A DNA stretch of 64,000 bases, from contig CAWZYM010000306.1 of NCBI GenBank assembly GCA_963966185.1, positions 212,175 to 276,174 on the forward strand, in the 5' to 3' direction. The DNA is from Rhabditoides inermis (taxonomy: Eukaryota; Nematoda; Chromadorea; Rhabditida; Rhabditidae). The translations under genes and the position numbers were made by a program. Position 1 is the stretch's first letter. Each line of letters starts with the position of its first letter. Below are positions 40,601 through 50,226 of this stretch, piece after piece. The notes under the pieces are model-generated. The model had not been told where the DNA came from and did not search any database. It saw only the letters and a list, made by a program, of their open reading frames with translations.

Positions 40601-42547
40601 TTGTAAAACCTCTTCCATGGTTTTCTGGAATATGGCCGGGGCCGATGCAATCCCAAACGGTAGTCGGTTGTACACATAGAGCCCTTTATGGGTGTTAATT
40701 ACCACCAGCTTCTTCGCTTCCTCACTCAACTCCAACTGGTTGTATGCGTCCCTCAAATCCACTTTAGAGAACACTTTTCCTCCGTTCAATTTCTGGAATA
40801 AATCCTCCGGCTTCGGCAACGGGTATTGGTTTATATCGAGTGCCGGATTTACAGTTGACTTGAAATCTCCACAGATACGAATTTTTCCTTCCCCTTTAGG
40901 CACTATCACCAACGGCGTTGCCCAAACTCCATGATCCACCTTTGTGATCACTCCGTCTTTCTCTAGCTCCTTCAGTTTTTCCTCTACTTGTTCCGTTACG
41001 GCGTATGGAACCGTCCGGGCTCTGCGATACACAGGGCGAATGTCCCCCGTCTTCAATTTTAGATCAATCTTGCCCAGATTATATTTCCCCAGATCGTTTC
41101 CGAAGATTTCACAGTTATCCTCGAGGATTTTCATCAATCGTTCTTGCTCCTCCGTTACCGACATCTGGATTTCATTGACTTCCCTTCTTATCATGCTTCC
41201 CGGGGCCCACGTGCCCATCTGCTCCATCCAGTCTCTACCCAACAGGGGTTTCGCTGGGGTATCTATTACATTTAGATCGACCACGCCTTGCCATCCTTCC
41301 ACTATCACGGGCATTTTCATCCTTCCCAGGATCTTCACTTTATGTCCTCCATACCCTACCGCGTGGTAGTTCACCTCTTCCAGGGTAGGTTTTCCCCACC
41401 GTTCCCAACTCATTTTGTCTACTGTGGACATCACGGCTCCAGTATCCCACAAAAATTCCATGTCTTCCTGGCCTTTTAACTGGACTTTCACCATCAATGG
41501 TGGGACCACCCTATCTCTCTGCTTTTTTGCTGCCTTCCGGGTGCTTATCCCCCCACCCTTTCGCAGAGCGTAAAACTCCATATTGGGTTCATCCTGTTCC
41601 TCCTCGTCTGAGTCACATTCCACATGACCCATGCCCTTTTTTGCCCATCCGCCATTCCTTGCATTAGGACACTGGTCTCGCCAGTGCCCAAACTGTCCAC
41701 AACCATGACAGGGCTTCTTTTTCTTCCAACACTCCCTATCCGAGTGTGAGTGGGACTTACATGTCCTGCATCCGTTGTTAGCTCCATTACCGGGGACCTT
41801 ACTGCCTCCCGTTCCACGGAAACCCCTCTGGTTCCCGAACCTGGGCCGCTCCATCGAGAACAATCCCATCTGCGGAGCCTTGTTTTGATGCACTCCCATC
41901 ATCTTCCCCATAGAGTTTCCTACTCTCTCATAGGTCTGAGCCATTTCCAAGGCCTCGCCTGCTGTCTGTTCTTCCTTTTCCAGCAAGCGGATTCGGCCAT
42001 CATCCGACTCCATTCCCATAATGAATGCCATCTGGCACAACATATCCCTCACGTTCGTCACCGACTCCAACTTGCAGGCCAAGGCCTGCTCCTGGATAGC
42101 CGCGAAGAACTGAGCTAGGGATTGTCCCTTCTTCTGTTTCATTGACAATAGCTGAAACCTCTCCGCTGTCAACAGCTTCTTCGGATCGAACTGGCGAGAC
42201 AGCTTCGACATCAAGGTTTCATACGTCACCTCCTCACTTTCCAAATTCTTTCCTTCCAACAGACCCATCAACATCTGGCAATTTGCCACTCCTACTTCCT
42301 GAATCAAGGTCCATTTCTTCACCTTGGGATCAGTGATCCCCCTCAACGCCATATAATTCTCAAAAATCATCTTCCACAGTCCCCACGGGGAACCCGGTAC
42401 GTACGCTCCCGGAGCCTTCATACCAGCGGCTGCCATCGTCGCTGGCTGCTCCACCTTGGGTGCACTACCCGACCCCTGAGGCACTTCAGTTGCCGTCATA
42501 TCTCGGCGAATCACGCTCACGAGCTGCCGTTCAAAACGGGTAAACAA
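37643..42547 (-). CDS. gag-pol polyprotein of the Ty3/gypsy element
   Basis: A single 1,634-residue frame carries the whole gag-pol of the retrotransposon. Approximate positions: Gag region 1-270, with a CCHC zinc knuckle at 279-292 (CHGCGQFGHWRDQC); aspartic protease with DTGA at about 367; reverse transcriptase with YLDD at about 656; RNase H with TDAS at about 804. The integrase follows with an HHCC zinc domain at 1026-1060 and the DDE residues in HIDFCG, SDNG and the Glu of AAERF (about 1087, 1143 and 1177). Domain order RT-RNase H-integrase defines Ty3/gypsy. Some 330 residues after the integrase form a basic, Pro/Arg-rich tail. No stop or frameshift breaks the frame, and gag and pol are not separated by one. 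It is a retrotransposon; no envelope gene is present. Confidence 0.95.
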   Translation of the reverse strand: MFTRFERQLVSVIRRDMTATEVPQGSGSAPKVEQPATMAAAGMKAPGAYVPGSPWGLWKMIFENYMALRGITDPKVKKWTLIQEVGVANCQMLMGLLEGKNLESEEVTYETLMSKLSRQFDPKKLLTAERFQLLSMKQKKGQSLAQFFAAIQEQALACKLESVTNVRDMLCQMAFIMGMESDDGRIRLLEKEEQTAGEALEMAQTYERVGNSMGKMMGVHQNKAPQMGLFSMERPRFGNQRGFRGTGGSKVPGNGANNGCRTCKSHSHSDRECWKKKKPCHGCGQFGHWRDQCPNARNGGWAKKGMGHVECDSDEEEQDEPNMEFYALRKGGGISTRKAAKKQRDRVVPPLMVKVQLKGQEDMEFLWDTGAVMSTVDKMSWERWGKPTLEEVNYHAVGYGGHKVKILGRMKMPVIVEGWQGVVDLNVIDTPAKPLLGRDWMEQMGTWAPGSMIRREVNEIQMSVTEEQERLMKILEDNCEIFGNDLGKYNLGKIDLKLKTGDIRPVYRRARTVPYAVTEQVEEKLKELEKDGVITKVDHGVWATPLVIVPKGEGKIRICGDFKSTVNPALDINQYPLPKPEDLFQKLNGGKVFSKVDLRDAYNQLELSEEAKKLVVINTHKGLYVYNRLPFGIASAPAIFQKTMEEVLQGIEGVVIYLDDVTVMGRSKEEHLDRVETVLSRLKQAGLRVKREKCEFLKNKVEFLGHVVTGEGIFPDQKKIEAMCKMPAPKTMKELEAYTGMIQYYGKFLKNLAMLAAPINKLKRKDEVWKWGKEQQQAFDSIQRLLTSADMLTHYDPQKPLVLATDASEVGIGAVLYHRVGAVEKVIAYASRSLTKEERNYAQIEKEALGIIYGMEKFQKYVYGRRFLLLTDHQPLVRIFGDKSQIPVIAARRLHRWMLKLSEYSFDIEYRRTTAFGNADGLSRLPNPLELPMKERVIEEFGVYSIEQEKVEKAVLKMEVLKTASQKDANMKWITNWLNQGRAPDGQIPGGFRDKWNELAVIEGVMFWGNRVVIPEELRKSVIEGLHATHYGAERMKALARKKIWFPGMEAWIEERVKTCEICAKWGEELPKVPLSAWEEPTKAWERIHIDFCGPVEGYMWLVVYDAFSKWPEVIKMTRITTGKTIEALAELFSRFGLPQMIVSDNGPQLVSKEFKEFCEQKNIAAVTTPAYHPNSNGAAERFVRTFKKQVKKMAEEHRECLEERVRKLLFQYRITPHPATGKAPCEVLMGRELRSALDFEREKARGGIWRSEYLAQMKKNHDQHARERKFEVGEEVYVRCTPLEDGNWKQGVITGVEGQRVFRVYTTEGEKRVHLEQLKPYKGSWEDWVIEKKQPESPNMVPSEVRDTSEASSTRVTETENGESRKRKTSEIPLTPQIRKSVREVKRPRRFLNWVEMRPDWNRRPENNGGIGLAVQANDQLGNLHGRTGGWTVQKTAERGGGQSDTNVESPPPATCVASQGEGGQHSSEDPRKGSEQQLREQPGQAPVPIPVSVGIFESLGQPVPGHGPQPLGVEFQVVDNDQGKVEISMIREMTGDDSAPQDPAEEPPRRESRPPRLQRRREYENRSERRGRGGTRPPPPAVQRYILGTLSTAMFGSDVTNRSSRPNYSHREGNPHCRCNGCYFKRRGGGKK

Positions 42548-42612
42548 TCAACACCGGTTCACAAACTCTCGGTGGAAATCCCTCACTCGTTCGACTACTA
42601 TTCCTGATCGCC

Positions 42613-42827
42613 AGTTAAGGTCCTCAAGAATAAAGCCAAGGCAAGCTCGGTAAACGTTTATCTGACGCAGAAGGCCAGCGGCCGGCTTATAAAGGATACC
42701 ACAAGACATTCTAATGTATCGGCCAGCCAAAGCCCATTACCGAAATGACATGCTACGATATGCAAAAGGGGTTTAGCTCATTGTGGCGCGGCGGGTTACA
42801 GGGTGCGGTTGTAAACGTCCTCCAACA
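42613..42827 (-). repeat. 5' LTR of the Ty3/gypsy element
   Basis: 215 bp, same sequence as 37204-37418; followed on the plus side by the second CCTTT at 42828-42832. Confidence 0.92.
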
Positions 42828-43399
42828 CCTTTGATACTAAATTATCAGCTAGAAAATGTTTTATACTCGCGTTTGTTCAACATACTCAACACAACTACTG
42901 TGAATCCAGCCCTCGTTCCCCACTTTCAACACATCATGTTTAGTAGTTCTTACTATGAACATGTTGCTCAGACACAGATCTTTCCATAAATGTTCACTCT
43001 TTGTTTCGAAATTCAATCTGCCACCAGATACAACACTTTTATCGCCGAGCCGAGCCTTCGAATCGGTCAGGCGCGCCGCGCCCAATGTCTGATACAAAAC
43101 CGGCCGCGGACGATCTTCCCATTTCTAATTCAAAATTCTTAGATGCAAACAGTTATATTATGACCGTATGACGTGGCGTGGATATATCACTCACACGGGC
43201 AGCTTGCGCACCCGTCTTGGCGGAATCACATGAGTTTTTCATGCTGATTCCGAATATAACTTTTCCGAAATAGTACTTTGAAATATATTATTCGAATACC
43301 TACCGAATAGACTACTCACGGAAATGACCTGTCAACAACAGCAGCGTGGCCGAATGGATAGTGAGTTGGAAAGTTAGAAAATGACCGTCGATGTGATAT

Positions 43400-43845
43400 C
43401 GATGCGATGCCGCTATGCGGCAAAAGTTGAATTTTTGCCGGTTCATGAAAAACTGTGTATATTACCATGTTTTCATATGATTCCGCCACGACAGGTACAC
43501 AAGCTGCCCGTGTCAGTGATAGCACGTGTCCATCGTTCATATTCCCTCCTGATGATGTGCCCTGCCCATCGGTGTTTGTCGTGATGCCTGATGCTGAGGC
43601 ATGTACCGCAGGATGTTTCAGCTTTGACCGTCTCCTCATCTCCCCGCTAATAATGCTCTCATCCTTTTGTCTTTGCATCGTGTTGGCAATCAGCTGCCTC
43701 TCTATAGATTTGCGGTACAGACTTGTCCGAGACTGTTCTTGGAGTTTTTGGTGTACGGCTGACGGCTGTACGCCCAGGTCTCGGTCTCGGTGACGTAGCA
43801 GAGGGCGGGCAGAACCGAGGCTTTGGCCATGGAAAAGGCTAGATT
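43400..43845 (-). pseudogene. degenerate LINE C-terminal region
   Basis: Reading the minus strand from 43831, ASVLPALCY followed by ETW resembles the VLPALLYGSETW block near the end of RTE/CR1-type LINE reverse transcriptases. In another frame SIERQLIANTMQRQKDESII and EMRRRSKL resemble the following MERRMLGISLRDRxRNExIRRRT block. The two halves are in different frames, so it is a broken remnant. An open frame of 184 codons spans the region but is probably not a gene. Confidence 0.45.
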
Positions 43846-44704
43846 CAACATTTACAGTTTGAATATACATATGACAGATATGGAGTGAATAGTAACGTTT
43901 CTTTTTTTAAATATAACATTCGTCTTCACTCACGTAATAACGTAATTTGCACACGACACATGAATAGATAGAGTTTATCCGTTGCAAGTTTGAGCGAACC
44001 GTGAGACAGATTCGCATAGTTTATGAAAGCTGGTGCGTTTAGCTCTTAAATAATCGTTCACTTGTTTCTACTAAATGTGAAATCATTTCATACACATGAT
44101 GTTGGCTTGAAATTGCATTATTACATTATTTTCAAGTTCTTTCTTTTTGTGTGCGTTATTTTCAAATAGCTGCCCAGCATCCCGACATATTTTTTTTATT
44201 TCTTTGTTCGTCTTTTCTCATTCACTTCTCTCAATCAGAGACGCACAGAACGTCCTCTGAAGAGGGACAGTACTCATCTAATCGTTCCCCCTGTCAGGTC
44301 ACTTCTCGGATCAGTCTGTTTACTCAGCCAGCAAGTGAGTGCTAATCCCCTCCGGTGCAGTCAACAGACTTGCCAGGTGGCTTCCATCGCCGTAAATGAG
44401 TTGTGGTGCCGAGGTCAGTCCACGGCATATCACCTGCAACCCGACACGGAACAGTGTATACGAGGTATACGGCACAATTTGTCAAGACAGAGAACAACCA
44501 AGCATCCGGAAATGTCCAATCACTTGAATCTAGGTCTAGTTTGAACCTCGCATTGCACCTGTTTTATGGGATTAGCATGGATCTGTGCATTGCAAGGGTT
44601 CAAGGCTAACAAGATGCCGACAGAGAGCGCCTGCGGATACCGGCTCGGATGGGCTATGATAGATAGCCGGAGGCTGCGCGTCTGTCACTCTCACTCAGTC
44701 TCAG

Positions 44705-44822
44705 ACTGGTAATGGCGCCGGTAGCAAGCATGCGCCTCTTCCTCAGTAATCGGGACCAAAGAGCCCTCTGGTCCCGATTACTGAGGAAGAGGCGCGTGCT
44801 TGCTACCGGCGCCATTACCAGT
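44705..44822. repeat. 54-bp inverted repeat with a 10-nt loop
   Basis: Arms 44705-44758 and 44769-44822 are reverse complements with one mismatch (GCATGC opposite GCACGC), around the loop AAGAGCCCTC. It would form a long, nearly perfect hairpin on either strand. Confidence 0.9.
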
Positions 44823-45439
44823 CCCTCTCGCAGCAACAGATTTTCCCAACAGAGTTCGCACAATAATTGGTATGGACGTAAAGTTGTCACCTCTCCGTTT
44901 TAAGAGGACACTTCAAAAGACGCCGCCGTAAGATATACAGCCCGCTCACAGGAGTATCTCACAGTATCTCGATATAGATAATTGGCATGGGAAAGGGGGA
45001 AGCAGAACTGTCATATGCGGTAACCTCGCGTGCATAAGTTGTCATAAAGATCGTATCGCTTTGCATACAGAATGATAGATCACCATAAAGGAGAGCGCAG
45101 ATATAGATCAATTACGATATGATCTACCTGTTTATGGATGAGTATACGACAGAATTGAGTTTTATATCCCACACGAGAAACAATAGAAACACTATGGCGT
45201 GATCGTAAAACAGGGTGCGTCTATAGATTCCACTCGATATCCCCTTCGCCTCGGCGCGTCTCAAGGTGAGAGAGTGGAGAGACCAGACACGATGAGAGGA
45301 CGCCATCCTTCCCGCCACATTCAAATAGAACCATTCCCCATCCTGGTTTGAATAACAACAAGCCAAGAAATAGTTATTAAATTTATGAAATGAACAATAA
45401 GGCAACTATGTACATGAGATCATTCGGAATGTGGGTAGC

Positions 45440-45847
45440 TTAGGCCTTGGCGACCTTGGGGGCAGCAGCCTTCTTGGGGGCGGCCTTCTTCTTCTGGATG
45501 GTCTTCTTGACGGCAACCTTCTTGGGGGTAGCGGCCTTCTTGGGAGCAGCAGCCTTCTTGGCCTTGGGAGCCTTCTTCTTCGGGGACTTGGCCTTCTTCT
45601 CTCCCTTGGCGGTGGTCTTCTTGGCCTTCTTGGGAGCAGCCTTCTTCTTCTCTCCCTCCTTCTTCTCAGCCTTCTTCTTGGGGGCAGCGGCCTTCTTCGG
45701 GGCAGCCTTCTTCACAGCCTTCTCTCCGAGCTTGAAAGATCCGGACGCTCCGGTTCCCTTGGCCTGCTTCAGTGCTCCAGAAGTCACTCCCCTCTTCAGA
45801 GCCATGCGAAGGTGAGCGTTCACCTGGAACGAGAGAGGTTAGCAGGT

Positions 45848-45894
<47 letters not shown>

Positions 45895-46095
45895 CTGTGT
45901 ACGTACCTGGATGAGGTTGTCTCCGACCTTGTTGTGGGAGCAGATGTACTTGAGGATGGCAGCCTTGGAAGATCCTCCCTTCTCCTTCAGCTCAGTCACG
46001 GCCTTCTTGATCATGTCTCCGTAGGTGGGGTGAGAGGCTACCTTCTTGGGGGCCTTAGCCTTGGTAACCTTGGCGGTAGCAGGAGCAGCAGACAT
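45440..46095 (-). CDS. linker histone H1, copy 3
   Basis: Exon 1 46095-45907 and exon 2 45823-45440 encode a 190-residue H1 almost identical to copies 1 and 2. The differences I see are Tyr to Asn in the globular domain (ICSHNKVGD) and [11 protein letters not shown] in place of [11 protein letters not shown] in the tail. The intron is only 83 nt (45906-45824) because its CT tract is short. The promoter-side homology extends to about 46760. The Asn replacement lies in the wing region of the globular fold; whether it matters is unknown. Confidence 0.95.
45850..45892. repeat. (GA)n tract in the H1 copy 3 intron
   Basis: About 20 GA units, the shortest of the three alleles. Confidence 0.95.
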
Positions 46096-46795
46096 ATCGG
46101 TAATAGCGAGTATTCACGAGTGAATGTCCTGTTTGCGCCCCGCTTGCCTTTATACCCCGCCCCCCGACCGTGGAGGGACCCCCGGCCGCCGCCGCCTCTC
46201 ACACATAGAATGCAGCGTTCGCTGAGTAGAGTATACCTCGGAAAACGCCATGGGGCGAGAAAATGTGATAAGTTTCGAAATTGAGATTTACATCACTCGA
46301 TCGAGCACAATTTGGTCTACACAACCATGTAAAATTTGTAATGATTATTTATCATAGACGAATGCTACTATCGTTCATCCGCCGATTCGCTTGGGAGTAA
46401 TTTGAATATGTCTGGTTTTCTCTCTATTTGGCAGTGACGAATCAATCGGAACATAGGAAAAGGAATATATTTCTGAAAGCTGATTCAATTTGCTAGAATA
46501 TGCATTAGTCTTTGCCACAAAAATATTAGCTAGAAAATGTTTTATACTCGCTTTTGTTCAACGAACTCAACACAACTACTGTCAATCTAGCCCTCGTTTG
46601 CCACTTTTTAGATATCATTTCAGGTATTTCTTACTGTTATCATGTTGCTCAAGAATAGACCTTTCTCAATGTATTCACTTTCTGTTTCGAAAATGAATGT
46701 GTCACATAATGTAACCCATTTATAACCGAGCTTTCGAATCGGTCAGACGCGCCGCGCCCCATCTAAGCAAGGATTCACGGATAGAACCACGGACG

Positions 46796-46885
46796 ATCTT
46801 TTTCCTATTCAAAATTTATTCAAAATCCTATTCCCATTTCCTATTTATTCAAAATCCTATTCCCATTTCCTATTCAAAATCCATT
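46796..46885. repeat. short tandem repeat, TTATTCAAAATCCTATTCCC units
   Basis: Two to three imperfect copies of a roughly 33-nt unit (ATTCAAAATCCTATTCCC plus ATTTCCTATT), following the H1-type upstream homology. Confidence 0.7.
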
Positions 46886-49198
46886 GATGCAAACCGTTAA
46901 AAGTTATAATGACATGTTTCGTAAATTTAATGATGTTTTCGAACCAAATCGCCACGTGTTTCGATTTTTAACACATCTCAGAATGCAGGGGCAGGGGTCG
47001 CTGAGCAGAGCAGAGTACATGCAAACCGACATCACGTATTTCAACTATTTAGCTACTAACAAATATTATAAATCCGCGAAAAAGAGTGATTTTGTGAGAG
47101 CTCAAACATTGCTTTCATCTAATTCAAAGTCATTTCCTGAAGTTGTTAATCCCAAAAATATTTCATGTTGACTTTTGCACAACACTATCAACACAGTTGA
47201 CAACTACTGTCAATTTTTTCGTCTATTTGTCAGCTTGAAGTAAGTCCTACATATAAAAACAAAATATGTTAACAAGAAACATTCCTTGTATTTAATTGTA
47301 GTGTTACTTTCCGGCGTGAACTGATAAATTGATTCCACTGTTACGCGTCTCGTTGTCTCGCACCTGTTGGTTCAAGTGCGTTTCTAACAATATTTTTCGT
47401 GCATTTCTTTTTCCTATCTATAGGCCGTATCCTCCTCCTCCCTTTCATCGTACGGCAGTCATTTCTCAGAATATTTATCAGATATCATTTGAGGCCTCAA
47501 TAGCCCGTTATCGGCCTGCGCAAGTCCATTCGACCGCGCAATTCGCGAGCTTGGCGCCTTGGCGGTCTATATCTATATTTAGGGAAATGAGGGTCATTTG
47601 CAAGCCAAATGAAGCAAAGTTTTCCACCTATCGGAGTTAACAACTCCGTTCAGAATTATCGAATCTTGATGAAATTCTCACACGTTGTCCGGAGTGATGT
47701 TCTTCACAGGACCTGTTTCTTCGAATTTTTAATTTCGACTTAGTTTTCTCAATATTGCACAAAAACCGTATTTTACTGACCATTCTGTAGGTGAAACCCA
47801 AAAAAACTTAATAACTCTCTTCAAAGTGATCGTACAGCAACCAGTTTTCTGGAGGATATGCCCTAACGGTGGCCCAAGAGGACCTGTTTTTCGGATTTTT
47901 GAATTTTGATCGATTTCACACAGTTTTGATACAAAAATGCTCCACAATGGGAGAAATCGCATCAAATCGTCGTCATTTCGCCTCTGTCTGGTTCGCCGGC
48001 GATAATGCCGTACGATGAAAATGGGGGATGGCCTATAACACACCATAAATCAGTTACGTTAATCAAAGGAAGAACGTATTTATTATCTGTATGAAATAGT
48101 ATTGCATCAGTTTACGTAACTGTTCAGATCTAAACAAGTAGTGCACATAGAAAATTTCGGTCGTATCTTTGTGCTATCAGCAGTTGGAATTTCTCAATGT
48201 GTATCAAATTGTGTATCCTCATAAACGTAAGATGTTCTGATTTTTGCACAGTTCATGACATATACCTACACGTGTTTTCTATGGATACACCAGTCTTTCC
48301 GGCTTTAGCAGTCAGCCGATGCTTGAAACAACACTGCCCATTCTTCTCAACTGTTTTACAATCTACCTTATCTTTCTCAGAATGCAGAATACTGATAATT
48401 GCCAACACTTTCGTTGTCTATTAACCGCATCTAACGGATATTCACAAAGCAAGGTCGCAGTCTCTTTCACTTTCAAACGACACGGGTGTAATCAACTTAC
48501 GAGGATGAAATCTCATTTCTCAATAATTTGCAAAATAGCCATAGTCCATGGTGAATGCGCTATCACATTGTTTGCGTAAACAGTCACCGGCTTTGATCGG
48601 GGCATGCAGGGTGAATCAGAGTGGGAGTGTGCACCGGGGCTCTTCCATCTGCGACAGTTGATCTGGCAATCGATCCTTTTCTCTTCCACGGCTTGCCATC
48701 CGTCTCGCTAGCTCGTTGCCGCCGGTGTCGCCTCTGCACAGCCGTCTGCCATCCATGCACCCATCCCCTATCTCGCCCCGCACTCCATATCACTCCGACC
48801 GGTGTGATTAGGCTCTGATTATATCCAGTCTTTGTCTCGCGCGCCCCCTGTCACAGCCGCCGCAACGGGCCGGTCCTGGCTGTCCCGACGCAATGTATGG
48901 TTCAAAATGTTTGCGTTTCACACATCATATCACTGACACACTGTTTTCGAGCGCCCTCGCGAATTGCCGGTCATTGATAACGATGCACTGTGGCACTCGC
49001 CTCGCCTCACGCTTTTGCCGCGTGTTGTGTGCGTGGGGTCCTGGCGCGATTGACCTTGCGCCGCAGCGGCTGTCCACTCTCTGCGAACATATGATTTGTT
49101 GTGTTGTGTGCATGGTTGTCTCCGCGTTCGTCGTCCTAGTTGTACGAATCCCGTTTTCTATAGTACATGTGTTGCTGATTTGAGAGAGGCGGGTCGCG
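46886..49198. other. intergenic region, no gene seen
   Basis: Upstream of the zinc transporter. A weak echo of the H1 promoter (GAATGCAG and CGCTGAG followed by AGAGTA) is at about 46982. An imperfect duplication (AGGACCTGTTT and the following AT-rich 60 nt) occurs at about 47710 and 47880. The last 600 bp is GC-richer and is the likely transporter promoter. Confidence 0.5.
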
Positions 49199-49423
49199 AT
49201 GGCGGGGCCAGAGGAGGAAGAGAAGGTGGCTCTCATGCCCGACCACCACCACGCACACGAGAATGGACACGACACGGTGCGTTGTTTATTTGTTTACACA
49301 TTTGTTTACAACGTTGTGTATCGATTGATGTATCGATTGACTTGTCTTCAGCGCGCGGGCTCGCCGGTGCGTGTCCATCAGAAGATCTCATGTGCAGGCC
49401 ACGGTGACCAGGTATGTGTTCCC

Positions 49424-49477
<54 letters not shown>

Positions 49478-50168
49478 TCGATCTTTCCATCTTCATTCTC
49501 TCAGTGTAATCGACTTTGTGGTGGTGGCGCAAGCAGTGATGCTCTTCCGTCCATCATTGTAACCCAGCCACCACAATCACCTGTCCCCTTTCATCCACTG
49601 TTCACGTCTTCAGGAGAAGGAGCGTCGTCTGATGGCTGACATCGACCATGCCACGGCCGCCGAGCCGCCGTGCGAAGACGAGGACGACAAGCAGACGTTT
49701 GTTCATTTACTATTAGTTACTATCATATCCGCGTCTTCTTTGATAGATGTGTTTATGACGATATCCATTAGGGAGACATATCATCCGCATTAGCTCATTG
49801 ATTTATCGAATGATTGGGTCATTGCGTGGCGATGTGGGCGGCTTGCAGGTCGAACTCGTGCAAAGTGGTCATGATGATCTCCCTCACATTCCTCTTCTTC
49901 GTCGTCGAACTCACGTTCGGGTGAGTAGCCAAGTTCATTCACCATACGATCACAATTGATGCATCGCTGCTTGAAATTAGACACGTTTGATCGATATCCG
50001 TTCAATACAGGTTCATCAACCGGTCGATAGCGCTGCTCGCGGACTCGTACCACATGCTGAGTGATGTGATGGCTCTGGTGATCGCATTCATATGTCTCCG
50101 GGTGAGTCGACCATGCCTTCTTCTTTCCCATACCGCTCTTCCGTGTATTTTGGCGGTTCTGTACTTTG

Positions 50169-50226
<58 letters not shown>

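Larger units (their letters stand above)
37204..42827 (-). mobile_element. intact Ty3/gypsy LTR retrotransposon
   Basis: A 5.6-kb element with two 215-bp LTRs that look identical (37204-37418 and 42613-42827), a 5-bp target duplication CCTTT, and one long gag-pol frame between them. On the coding (minus) strand a purine-rich tract (AAGGAGGGAGA) precedes the 3' LTR at 37418. A TGGCGATCAGG sequence overlapping the end of the 5' LTR is a possible tRNA primer site. Identical LTRs, an open frame and a clean duplication indicate recent insertion. It sits in the duplicated upstream region of H1 copy 2. Confidence 0.95.

Noticed and set aside
37694..41479. Several 60-236-codon plus-strand frames inside the LTR element
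   Set aside because: All lie opposite the continuous gag-pol frame and show no domain.
43330..43450. tRNA-like A-box (GTGGCCGAATGGATA) as a tRNA or SINE
   Set aside because: Only the A-box resemblance is present; no convincing B-box or second copy was found.
43316..43870. 184-codon minus-strand frame as a gene
   Set aside because: Part of it resembles a frameshifted LINE C-terminus, so it is more likely a repeat remnant.
46884..47171. 95-codon plus-strand frame
   Set aside because: No recognisable family; part of it overlaps sequence resembling the H1 upstream flank.
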